64,000 nucleotides of DNA, taken from Spirirestis rafaelensis WJT71-NPBG6 (lineage in GTDB: Bacteria > Cyanobacteriota > Cyanobacteriia > Cyanobacteriales > Nostocaceae). Position 1 is the first letter of the stretch; each line of letters begins with the position of its first letter. Below are positions 56,929 through 64,000 of this stretch, piece by piece. The stretch is from positions 1-64,000 of the forward strand of contig JAHHID010000030.1 in the NCBI GenBank assembly GCA_019359015.1, given 5' to 3'. The notes under the pieces are model-generated. The model was not told where the DNA came from. It made no database searches and saw only the letters and a list, made by a program, of their open reading frames with translations. Made by a program: the position numbers and the translations under genes.

Positions 56929-57555
56929 ATGAGCGATCAAAATCCCTACGAAAAACTTGGGGTATCTGAAGATGCTAGCTTCGATGAAATTCAAGACGCT
57001 CGCAATCGCCTGTTGGAGCAATACAGTGGCGATACAAAGCGTCTAGAAATGATTAACGCGGCTTACGATGCGATTTTAATGGATCGCTTACGGATGCGTC
57101 AGGAAGGTAAAATCAAAGTACCGGAACGCATTCGGTTTCCTGAACGCCTCGTGCAAGCGCCTGCCAAAGAAAGTCCCACCAAGAGCGAACAACTTTCCCC
57201 CGCTTGGCTGCAACGAATCATTGATAAACCAACGCGTCCAGATGTATTGTTACCTGGAGCTTGGTATCTTGGTTTGAGTGCTATTAGTGTGTTTTACCAA
57301 GCCGGGGGCGACCAGGTTTTACAGTTGGCATTGGTGCTAGGTGTTGGTATAGGTATTTACTTTCTCAATCGCAAAGAAGGCAAGTTTGGTCGAGCAGTTT
57401 TGTTGACTCTGCTCGGCTTAACAGTGGGTTTAATTACTGGCGGACTAGTTGCTGGGTTGCTGCCGCAAATGACATTTATCAGTATGATGCCAAATCAGTT
57501 TTCTACTGTGCTGACGTTTATATTGTTGTGGTTGATTAGCAGCTTTCTGCGTTAA
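56929..57555 (+). CDS. CPP1-like protein (DUF3353)
   Basis: A 208-residue membrane protein. The N-terminal 60 residues are a J-like domain (NPYEKLGVSEDASFDEIQDARNRLL, then RLEMINAAYDAILMDRLRMRQEGKI) that lacks the HPD motif of true DnaJ proteins. The C-terminal half (about 105-208) holds four hydrophobic helices. This is the cyanobacterial form of CPP1, a chaperone-like protein of light-dependent protochlorophyllide reductase in chloroplasts. It is probably located in the thylakoid or plasma membrane. Its exact client in cyanobacteria is inferred. Confidence 0.87.
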   Translation: MSDQNPYEKLGVSEDASFDEIQDARNRLLEQYSGDTKRLEMINAAYDAILMDRLRMRQEGKIKVPERIRFPERLVQAPAKESPTKSEQLSPAWLQRIIDKPTRPDVLLPGAWYLGLSAISVFYQAGGDQVLQLALVLGVGIGIYFLNRKEGKFGRAVLLTLLGLTVGLITGGLVAGLLPQMTFISMMPNQFSTVLTFILLWLISSFLR

Positions 57556-57578
57556 AGGTGCTTGCTGTTTGATGCCGA

Positions 57579-58256
57579 TCACTCTAAAAGGAAATCCACA
57601 GCCGCGCTCAAATCCTTGACAATTAAGTCAGGGTTGTATGTTGCCAATTGGGAGCGATCGCGGATGCCACACTCTACAGCGATCACCTTGACACCGTGAT
57701 TTTTAGCCGCGGTGATGTCGGCTTCTGTATCCCCCACCATCCAAGTATCAGCGCATGGTGGTAGTTCTGCTATTGCCCGTTCCATCAGTAAAGGTTTATC
57801 ATCAATGTCGCGGGTTTTAACGTAGTCGTTGGTTAAGCAATAACAGCGATTTTCTGGGAAGAACCTGCCTAAATTGTGTTTTTTAAAGGCATAGTCAAGT
57901 TCTTTAACTCGGCGCATTGTCATTACAGCCAAATCGATCCCAGCTTCCTGAATTTTTAACAGTGCTTCCACAGCGCCTGGGGCAAGGGTATCATAATCAA
58001 AGTAAGGCTCTGTATGCACGGTTTGCCGCCGCAACTGAGCAAATTCTTGTGCTTGCACTTCGTCTAAACCGGAATTTAAGGCAATTTGTTTTTCTGGAAC
58101 GCGCGATCGCTTCAATTGCCAAAATTCCGCTTTAGAAAGTTCTTGCACTGCTTGGTTTGGGCGCAGCGTTTTCTCCAGACAGAATTGATAAACCCGGTAG
58201 TACCGTTCGGAAACATCAATAATCGGACCGTCAAAGTCTGTAATTAGTCTTAACAT
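57579..58256 (-). CDS. HAD family hydrolase
   Basis: A 225-residue haloacid dehalogenase-like phosphatase. Motif I is DFDGPIIDVSERY near residues 7-19, with the nucleophile being the first aspartate. Motif II is TMRRVKELD, and motif III/IV is WMVGDTEADITAAKNHGVKVIAV. The cap is helical (about 20-85). It resembles phosphoglycolate phosphatase-type enzymes, but the DXDG motif is followed by PIIDV rather than TLVDS; the substrate is unknown. It stands convergent with the CPP1-like gene, whose stop is only 23 bases away. Confidence 0.88.
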   Translation of the reverse strand: MLRLITDFDGPIIDVSERYYRVYQFCLEKTLRPNQAVQELSKAEFWQLKRSRVPEKQIALNSGLDEVQAQEFAQLRRQTVHTEPYFDYDTLAPGAVEALLKIQEAGIDLAVMTMRRVKELDYAFKKHNLGRFFPENRCYCLTNDYVKTRDIDDKPLLMERAIAELPPCADTWMVGDTEADITAAKNHGVKVIAVECGIRDRSQLATYNPDLIVKDLSAAVDFLLE

Positions 58257-58360
58257 TTAGAGAAATGTAAATTTTATTTACAGACTAACTTAAATCGTGT
58301 TGTCTTTTGAATTTAAATATTTGATGAGTGAATTTTGAATTATTAATCTTAGCGCCAAAA

Positions 58361-59659
58361 TTATTGCAGGCTACCGCGTTTGATTTGTTCCTTTTCAATC
58401 GCTTCAAACAAAGCGCGAAAGTTTCCTTCACCAAAACCTTGAGCTTGGTAACGGCGCTCTATAAACTCAAAGAAAAAGGTAGGCTGTCCAAAAATAGGCT
58501 GGGTGAAAATTTGTAGCAGTACTGCTTTTTGATTATCTTCTTTCCAGTCTACCAAAATTTCCTGTTTCGCTATCGCCTCAAGTTCAAAGGCTGAAAGCGG
58601 CAATCCTTGTCGCTGTTTTAGCTGCGAGTAATAGCTATCAGGAACTGGAAGTAACGATAAACCACCAGAAGCGCGAAAAAGAGCGATCGCATCAACAATG
58701 TTGGGCGTTTGCAAAGCGATATGTTGAATTCCCGGTCCCCGATTCACGTCCAAAAACTCTTGAATCTGAGAATGAGCCGAAGCAGGTTCATTAATTGGCA
58801 ATTGCACGCTACCGTTACGTGAAAGCATAACTCGGCTGTATAAAGCAGAGCGATCGGTTTTTATTTTAAACGCTTGTTGGGGTTGAAAATCGAGAACCTC
58901 TTCATACCAAGCCACAGCACGTTCTAAATCACCCGCTGCTACGTTTAAGACAATGTGATCTATAGCGGTGATAGAAGAGGACAGGGGGGCAGTGGGGCAG
59001 TGGGGGACTGGGGGAGATGGGGGAGAAATTCCTCCTTGTCCTCTTTGCCCACGGGCACGTTCCTCTCCTTGCCCAAAGCTTTTGCGAACAACGGGGACGC
59101 CACATGCTTCTCCTGTCGGAGACGCTGCGCGAACAACGTTCGTGACCTCCGCAACGCAGTGGCTTGGGAAATACGCACTCGCTGTGTCCTCCCCTTGTCC
59201 CCTTGTCTTTTTGTCCCCAAGTCGTCCCCCTTGTCCCCTTTCAATCAAAGTATGAGTCAAAGAACCCCAAGCGGAGATTTTGCACCACTTGATGTATTCT
59301 TGATTTTGTTGGTATTGCTGAATCGGTTGTAGGACTTTGGCGTTGTGTTGTGCAGCGAGGGCGATCGCTTTTTCCACATCTTCGATAGCAAAAGCGACAT
59401 CTGCTACACCTGGTGGGTGTTGGCGCAAAAACTCAGCGACTGGACTTGTGGGTAAAAGTGGTGAAGACAGCAAAAAGCAGACAGCACCACTTTTCACGAC
59501 TTTTGTGCAAGTGTGAAACGATCCGTACTCGTTGCTTGAATTTGTCAAGGTTAGGGGGATCATATAATCCGTTACCGCTTGAAAGCCGAGATGGCTTACA
59601 AACCAGTCTTGCCAGACGAGCGCATCTTTTACATAAAAGTGAACATGATCTATTTTCAT
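58361..59659 (-). CDS. hppD: 4-hydroxyphenylpyruvate dioxygenase with repeat insertion
   Basis: A 432-residue HppD, which converts 4-hydroxyphenylpyruvate to homogentisate for tocopherol synthesis. The N-terminal VOC domain covers 1-141 (IDHVHFYVKDALVWQDWF). The C-terminal catalytic VOC domain begins at about 230 with the iron ligand histidine 235 (IDHIVLNVAAGDL), then GIQHIALQTPN and the glutamate of TFFFEFIERRY. Between them, about residues 142-228 (58976-59236) consist of low-complexity and interspersed-repeat translation (GQGG, PPSPPVP and similar), absent from the roughly 350-residue family. The insertion keeps the frame. Whether the enzyme remains active is unknown. Confidence 0.9.
   Translation of the reverse strand: MKIDHVHFYVKDALVWQDWFVSHLGFQAVTDYMIPLTLTNSSNEYGSFHTCTKVVKSGAVCFLLSSPLLPTSPVAEFLRQHPPGVADVAFAIEDVEKAIALAAQHNAKVLQPIQQYQQNQEYIKWCKISAWGSLTHTLIERGQGGRLGDKKTRGQGEDTASAYFPSHCVAEVTNVVRAASPTGEACGVPVVRKSFGQGEERARGQRGQGGISPPSPPVPHCPTAPLSSSITAIDHIVLNVAAGDLERAVAWYEEVLDFQPQQAFKIKTDRSALYSRVMLSRNGSVQLPINEPASAHSQIQEFLDVNRGPGIQHIALQTPNIVDAIALFRASGGLSLLPVPDSYYSQLKQRQGLPLSAFELEAIAKQEILVDWKEDNQKAVLLQIFTQPIFGQPTFFFEFIERRYQAQGFGEGNFRALFEAIEKEQIKRGSLQ
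58976..59236. repeat. In-frame repeat insertion within hppD
   Basis: About 261 bases between the two hppD domains contain G-rich short tandem units (ggggcagtggggcagt, cttgtccccttgtc) at the edges and a central interspersed block (gagacgctgcgcgaac, gttcgtgacctccgc) related to the GC-rich family seen elsewhere. Its length is divisible by three and no stop codon is created. Confidence 0.75.
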
Positions 59660-60184
59660 AAACTAGGAAAATCCAGCGCAATAGCTTATCTGTCTGTAGA
59701 TTTTGCCTTTTTTACCGGATTTTCAGGTCTTTCCTAAGCTAGAATTAAGGAATAACAGCTTTGTTTTTAACCATAGAAAAACATAAGATGCCAGGAAAGC
59801 GAGTTAAGGCTCTCTAATGTTGGCGATACTCCCTTGGAGTGGCTTGTCTGCGACACGCTGTGTGAACGCTAACGCACCGACAATGACTTTATCATGCAAT
59901 GGTGCTATTTACATTTATTTACATCATACATAATCAAAAGACTAGGTACAGTATGAGCATATTTTTTAACGCAAAGGGACGCTGAGGTAAGCGCAGAGTA
60001 AAGCAGAGCCTTTGTGATAAATTTATCGAATTTTGTACTAAGGTGTAATATTTGAGCTTGACGTAGTGCTACATGCCAGCGTTCGGCTATTTTTTTAGGA
60101 CATCCTGGCTTACACATCATCATGTTATATCTAGGCAAGAAACCATCTGAAATCCGTGAAACTGCTTAAGGTTAAGGTTAATAC
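59660..60184. other. Gene-free region with interspersed repeats
   Basis: At 59815-59885 lies an interspersed repeat (ggcttgtctgcgacacgctg). At 59960-60005 there is an acgcaaagggacgctgagg type repeat that also occurs at 41497-41545. A 77-codon minus-strand frame (59905-60138) covers these repeats and is not considered a gene. Confidence 0.55.
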
Positions 60185-61468
60185 TTACTTAATCTTTTTA
60201 GCAGGCATTTCTTGTCCATTTTGGTGCAAAACTAACTCGGTCACTTCTCCTTTTTCATTTTTGACAAAGGTTATTTGGGCATAAACTAGCGTGTAGAAAA
60301 ATTCAGTTTCTGATTCTGGGTAGATTTCAATTTTAGATTGTGCAGTAGCTTGAGCAAAAATTTGGTCATTTTCTTTGGTAATTGTAATGAGGAAGTTAGA
60401 AGCTAGTTCATATTCTCCAATATAAGCATCATAGATTTTGGGGTCAACTTTTATTGCAGTTCTTTCTTTAGGTAGTTCATATTTTTCCCCAAAAACAATT
60501 GCGGCTAAGTCTTTACTAATTACATTAATCATTGAAAATCCATTATTGCACAACAAAATGATACAAGTATCATCATTAATATATCGGTCGATATTTGTAA
60601 CAAAACCATTAATTCCGCCACCATGACCGACAACTTTATGATTGAATAGTTCTGTTATTACCCACCCATAACCATAGTTTTCTAGAAAAGGAGTAAAAGC
60701 ATTATCTAAAGAAGTTTTCCGAACGATTTTTTCAGTATATAATGCTCTATCCCACAAATATAAATCTTCAACTGTAGAGTACAAAGCACCTGCACTATAA
60801 CCAATAGAGGTATCTATATAAGGTGCATTTATTGAACCATTACCAGTCATATAGTAACCAGAAGCGCGATTTTTAATTATCTGACTGTAATGGTCATATC
60901 CAGTATTTTTCATCTCCAAACGTTGGAAAATATGCTCTTGGAGATAAGTTTCATAGAGTTTGCCAGAAATCTTTTCGATGATGTAGCCTAATAAAATATA
61001 TCCAGAATTGCAGTAGCTATATTTTTCTCCTGGAGTAAATTCTAAGGGTTTATCTTTAAATTTGTTAATTGTTGTTTCAATAGAAGAAGGTATCATCATC
61101 GTTTCCTCATAATCAGGAAAACTTGTAAAATTAGGAATGCCTGATGTATGAGTTAACAAATGATGGATAGTAATTTGTTTACCTATTTCTGGATAATCGG
61201 GTATATGTTTGCTTATTGGATCATTGACGTTAAGCAAATTTTTTTCTTGCAATTGCATGATTGCCATTGCAGTAAACTGTTTGGTTATGGAGGCTATACG
61301 GAATTTGGTTTGAGGAGTATTAGGAACATCAAGTTCATAATTTGCCATGCCATACCCTTTACTGATTAAAATATTACCGTTTTGAGCGATTAAAATAGAA
61401 CCGCTAAAATAGTATTTCTTGGTATGAACTTGAAGATATTCGTTTACTTTCGCTTCAATGTTTTGCAT
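60185..61468 (-). CDS. Serine hydrolase, beta-lactamase class C family
   Basis: A 427-residue serine hydrolase of the beta-lactamase/penicillin-binding fold (PF00144). The nucleophile motif is SITK (RIASITKQFTAM), the second is YCNSGY (Y-X-N), and the third is HGGGI in place of KTG. The C-terminal 90 residues form a beta-rich lipocalin-like domain (YIGEYELASNFLITITKENDQIFAQ). No signal peptide is visible. Such proteins include esterases and D-peptidases, so antibiotic resistance cannot be assumed. A longer frame starts with TTG at 61498; the ATG at 61468 is preferred. Confidence 0.86.
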   Translation of the reverse strand: MQNIEAKVNEYLQVHTKKYYFSGSILIAQNGNILISKGYGMANYELDVPNTPQTKFRIASITKQFTAMAIMQLQEKNLLNVNDPISKHIPDYPEIGKQITIHHLLTHTSGIPNFTSFPDYEETMMIPSSIETTINKFKDKPLEFTPGEKYSYCNSGYILLGYIIEKISGKLYETYLQEHIFQRLEMKNTGYDHYSQIIKNRASGYYMTGNGSINAPYIDTSIGYSAGALYSTVEDLYLWDRALYTEKIVRKTSLDNAFTPFLENYGYGWVITELFNHKVVGHGGGINGFVTNIDRYINDDTCIILLCNNGFSMINVISKDLAAIVFGEKYELPKERTAIKVDPKIYDAYIGEYELASNFLITITKENDQIFAQATAQSKIEIYPESETEFFYTLVYAQITFVKNEKGEVTELVLHQNGQEMPAKKIK

Positions 61469-61543
61469 GGTAGGTAGAGTAATTATTTGGGTCTGCAAAA
61501 ATATCGGCTCAATTTATCCTTAATATCCAAAACAGGGATATTT

Positions 61544-61750
61544 TTAGTCTTGAGCTTCTTTTTTTGCTATTATTTGTTGTGATTTAGAATCGCTGCCACC
61601 ACCAATAATTACTTGAAATATATTCCCTAGTAAAGAGAAAAACGCTGCAACTAGTAATACGAGCATTAAACTAGCAAGTCCTGCAAAGGGAGAAACGATG
61701 AACAAGAGTAAAAATGCAAAGATTAAAATTGATAATAGTGTCTTATTCAT
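61544..61750 (-). CDS. Small hydrophobic protein
   Basis: A 68-residue protein with a hydrophobic stretch covering about residues 5-50 (LLSILIFAFLLLFIVSPFAG, then LASLMLVLLVAAFFSLL), probably two membrane helices, and a hydrophilic tail (SDSKSQQIIAKKEAQD). No family is recognised. It is 45 bases upstream of the serine hydrolase's longer frame on the same strand and may share its transcript. Confidence 0.65.
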   Translation of the reverse strand: MNKTLLSILIFAFLLLFIVSPFAGLASLMLVLLVAAFFSLLGNIFQVIIGGGSDSKSQQIIAKKEAQD

Positions 61751-61840
61751 AATTTCCAGGTTTAATGGTTGCTATTCTCAAGATAAACAGCTAATTCATT
61801 AGTTACGCCTCATCTTTAAGAAGTAATTATTCCCCTTTCT

Positions 61841-62821
61841 TTAGTAGTAGTAAAATAAGAATCGTTCGCCTTGAAGATATCTGCTACAAAGTGTCTCAGT
61901 TACGTAGGGTATACTTTCCAATAAGTTATCGTGTTCGTTGGGATTTGAGGCGTGAAATGCAAAATTATGTATCATTGCGGCGAGAAAAAACGCCTCTAAT
62001 ATATTTTCATAGTCATCAGGCAATAAGCGCACGCTTTGATAACCAGTAACGAACGCTCTACGGTTTTCCGGAAGCAGATGTAGCAGTGTAGAGCCAATGT
62101 CATAAAGATAATAACCGAAGCCACAACGTGAAAAATCGATCGCTCGCACCTCATCTTCATGAAAGATATAATTGTTTTCGTTTAGGTCTGCGTGTATCAT
62201 ACCCCAACAAGAGCGCGTTTTTCCTAACGCTGTCATCACTAGAGCAATTTGCTTGACTGCTGTCTCAAGCACAGCAAAATCAGCATCGGATATTGTCACT
62301 AGATGCAGCTTCATCAGTGAGGTTTGTAACTCTTGCGAGTCGTATTTTGGTCGCACGAAGCCTAAAGGTAACTCCCAAAGGCTGGTATGTTGATGCAACT
62401 GAGCCATCAATTCGCCAATCTGCCATGCTTGAGTTGGTGTGGGTTGGGTACTGATTTGGCAACCCTCAACCCACTGCATTAAAGTGCAATTGAGCGGTTG
62501 TTTTCTATCAGTTGCTACAGAGGTGACGAAGGTGCCGTTTTTGCTTTGCACTGGCTTCGGTACTATCAGGTTGGTATCGCGATGTAATGCTGACAGCCAC
62601 AGAAGTTCTGATTCAATTACGTTGTGTTGCTGCCAAATTGAATCGCTTTGTTGAGCAATTGGGTGATGGATACGCACAAGGAATTTTGCTGGTTCGACAC
62701 CAGATGAGCTAGATGTTTCTATGCGAAAGGTTACGTTTTCGCTATGACCAAGAAAAAATAATCTCGCATCGCTGATGTTGTATTGAGTTAGTGCAGTTTC
62801 TGCGAGTTCGTTCCAGTTCAT
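61841..62821 (-). CDS. Phosphotransferase (APH/homoserine-kinase-like)
   Basis: A 326-residue protein of the aminoglycoside phosphotransferase/choline kinase fold (PF01636). The catalytic loop is MIHADLNENNYIF (in place of HGDLHxxN), and the metal site is AIDFSRCGFGYYLYDIG (in place of DFE/D). The N-terminal lobe has VTFRIETSSSSG and FLVRIHHP with the lysine position taken by arginine. It transfers phosphate from ATP to a small molecule. The target is not known; the usual metal-binding second acidic residue is replaced by serine. Confidence 0.84.
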   Translation of the reverse strand: MNWNELAETALTQYNISDARLFFLGHSENVTFRIETSSSSGVEPAKFLVRIHHPIAQQSDSIWQQHNVIESELLWLSALHRDTNLIVPKPVQSKNGTFVTSVATDRKQPLNCTLMQWVEGCQISTQPTPTQAWQIGELMAQLHQHTSLWELPLGFVRPKYDSQELQTSLMKLHLVTISDADFAVLETAVKQIALVMTALGKTRSCWGMIHADLNENNYIFHEDEVRAIDFSRCGFGYYLYDIGSTLLHLLPENRRAFVTGYQSVRLLPDDYENILEAFFLAAMIHNFAFHASNPNEHDNLLESIPYVTETLCSRYLQGERFLFYYY

Positions 62822-62883
62822 TTGAATATATGAAAATCAAGGAAATAATTATACTATTTTTATATGAAGATGAGTTTAATTTA

Positions 62884-62935
62884 GCCTGCGTAGCCAAGCT
62901 TTGTTTGTGAGCCAGCGGCTTCCAGCCTGAGGGGG
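62884..62935. repeat. Dispersed hairpin repeat
   Basis: A further member of the dispersed family (tagcctgcgtagccaagctt, then gccagcggcttccagcctga), located between the divergent phosphotransferase and SDR genes. Confidence 0.6.
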
Positions 62936-63027
62936 ATTTTAAGAAGTAATTAGTACCTTTCTCAAGACGGTTTTTGATATAATACATTATAAAAAAACTT
63001 TAGAAAGTCCAGAGTTAAACTGCTCAA

Positions 63028-63741
63028 ATGAATTCACAAAAAGTTGCGATTATTACCGCTGCAAGTCGCGGAATTGGCGCAGGTTGTGCGCGAGAGCTTT
63101 TTTCACGGGGCTACAGAGTTTCACTTATAGCGCGAAACAAGAGCGTCTTTGAGTTAGCTTCAGAGTTGGGCGGTATTGCAACTCAGGGTTCCATCGCAAA
63201 TCCCCAAGATTTGCAACAGTTGGTTGAGACAACGCTCTTGAACTTTGGTCGAGTTGATGCAGTGGTAAATAGTTTCGGAGATCCACCCCGCCCAGATTTA
63301 CTATCAATTTCTGATGAAATGTGGATAGAGAATTTTCAAATGCTATTCCTGAGTGTGGTTCGCATGGCAAGACTGGTTACTCCACCCATGCAACAACAAG
63401 GAGGCGGGGCGATTGTCAATATCTCCGCGTGTGATTCTCAGGAACCAGGGTTAGGAACACCATTTAGCGGTACACTCCGTGCCGCAATGGAAGGATTCAC
63501 AAAACTGTATGCCAAGCGTTACAAAGCGGATAGAATTCGCATGATTTCTGTGGCTCCGTTCTTTGTTGCAGACAGTATGGAAGAACTTGAAGGATGGAAT
63601 GTGCCTATCGACTTGATGTTTGGTCGTCCTGCAACATATGCAGAGTTTGCGAAAACAGTTGCTTTTCTGATTTCTGATGATGCTCAGTTCATTACGGGTA
63701 CAACTCTCAAAGTTGATGAGGCTCGTTCTGCTGCAATTTAG
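63028..63741 (+). CDS. SDR family protein lacking the YxxxK catalytic pair
   Basis: A 237-residue short-chain dehydrogenase/reductase. The nucleotide-binding motif ITAASRGIGAGCARELF is at residues 9-25; VNSFGDPPRP stands in place of the usual NNAG; IVNISACDSQ supplies the catalytic-serine region. The expected YxxxK is read as SGTLR before AAMEGFTKLYAKRY, so both tyrosine and lysine are replaced. The C terminus (VAFLISDDAQFITGTTLKVD) is typical. It may be a catalytically altered or non-enzymatic SDR. The substrate is unknown. Confidence 0.82.
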   Translation: MNSQKVAIITAASRGIGAGCARELFSRGYRVSLIARNKSVFELASELGGIATQGSIANPQDLQQLVETTLLNFGRVDAVVNSFGDPPRPDLLSISDEMWIENFQMLFLSVVRMARLVTPPMQQQGGGAIVNISACDSQEPGLGTPFSGTLRAAMEGFTKLYAKRYKADRIRMISVAPFFVADSMEELEGWNVPIDLMFGRPATYAEFAKTVAFLISDDAQFITGTTLKVDEARSAAI

Positions 63742-63810
63742 TTTTTTCGTCTTTGCTTGTAGTCATGGATAAGCGCTTCAGCGCTTACTACGTAATTTTT
63801 TATAGGTTGT

Positions 63811-64000
63811 TTATCTCATGAATTTGAGGCTTTCTATTTGTTGGGTAAATCCGTCGATGAAGATGCTCAAAATTGTGCGTTTTCTTAGTTTTATGTTGAC
63901 ACTTACTGACATTCCTGACTGAAGAGGTAGTTGTTTGTCTTTGAGTATAAGTGCTTGCTGATTTAAACGCACTTTCGCAGGAAAGCTGTAGAAGGGACGA
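63811..64000 (-). CDS. C-terminal end of an HlyD-type secretion adaptor (partial)
   Basis: The last 62 codons of a gene that continues beyond the window end. The frame reads RPFYSFPAKVRLNQQALILK, DKQLPLQSGMSVSVNIKLRK and RTILSIFIDGFTQQIESLKF, then MR and TAA at 63811. LQSGMSVSVNI followed by a basic, hydrophobic tail is the typical end of HlyD/periplasmic adaptor subunits that link an ABC transporter to an outer-membrane channel. A transporter ATPase is expected beyond the window. The family call rests on this short end. Confidence 0.72.
   Translation of the reverse strand, partial: RPFYSFPAKVRLNQQALILKDKQLPLQSGMSVSVNIKLRKRTILSIFIDGFTQQIESLKFMR

Noticed and set aside
59905-60138. A 77-codon minus-strand open frame.
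   Set aside because: It covers interspersed and acgctgagg-type repeats and matches nothing known.
60185-61468. Calling the serine hydrolase an antibiotic-resistance beta-lactamase.
   Set aside because: The third motif is HGGGI, not KTG, no signal peptide is evident, and the family includes many esterases and peptidases.

Overview
The window is chromosomal DNA of a cyanobacterium, probably filamentous and of the Nostocales type. Supporting signs are the very frequent HIP1 octamer (gcgatcgc), the dark-operative chlorophyll genes chlL and chlN, a CGLD27 and a CPP1-like protein, a Nif11-type peptide, a PEP-CTERM protein, a cyanobacterial metallothionein, and many short tandem heptamer/octamer repeats between genes. 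No rRNA, CRISPR array, intact insertion sequence or prophage was seen. One RNA gene is clear, an initiator tRNA-Met at 487-563.

Layout. 1-3400: a decayed PD-(D/E)XK endonuclease gene, tRNA-fMet, then a leftward group with asparaginase, CGLD27, rsfS and yqeK. 3600-6750: a family 4 glycosyltransferase and an STAS-sugar-phosphate transferase fusion for exopolysaccharide. 6960-7470: a decayed queE-like radical SAM gene. 7700-14800: a PEP-CTERM phytase-like esterase, conserved unknowns, an alpha/beta hydrolase, and three small accessory units (antitoxin-like plus retropepsin, helix-type regulator plus HNH nuclease, and a lone coiled-coil membrane protein). 14900-18100: chlL-DUF5331-chlN. 18800-27100: mixed housekeeping genes with clpB, a Nif11 peptide, a DUF924 gene broken by one stop, rubredoxin and a BaiN/HI0933-like flavoprotein. 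27900-32500: an ABC transporter, methyltransferase, polysaccharide deacetylase and glycosyltransferase in one rightward run. 33700-41440: lpxD, hsp20, an HdrB-like protein, acpP, fabF and transketolase. 42000-45660: an AAA+ ATPase next to a subtilisin-like protease, resembling the IetAS antiphage pair, with a LexA-type box in front. 46160-54700: recA, a pentapeptide-repeat kinase, a metallothionein with a perfect SmtB-like operator, hemL, ChaB-like, hisIE, an MFS transporter and DUF2811. 55500-64000: an OmpR-type regulator, CPP1-like protein, HAD phosphatase, hppD carrying a repeat insertion, a serine hydrolase, a phosphotransferase, an unusual SDR, and the end of an HlyD-type adaptor.

How the parts work together. 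Tetrapyrrole supply recurs: hemL makes aminolevulinate, ChlL/ChlN reduce protochlorophyllide without light, and the CPP1-like protein belongs to a family that stabilises the light-dependent reductase. Envelope building is the second theme (glycosyltransferases, STAS fusion, ABC exporter, deacetylase, LpxD). The most interesting accessory unit is the ATPase-subtilase pair: its box (41964-41977) fits the Anabaena LexA consensus as I recall it, and a one-mismatch version lies in front of recA 4 kb away, suggesting that this candidate defence module is wired to DNA damage. At least five genes are visibly decaying, two of them by a single in-frame TAA.
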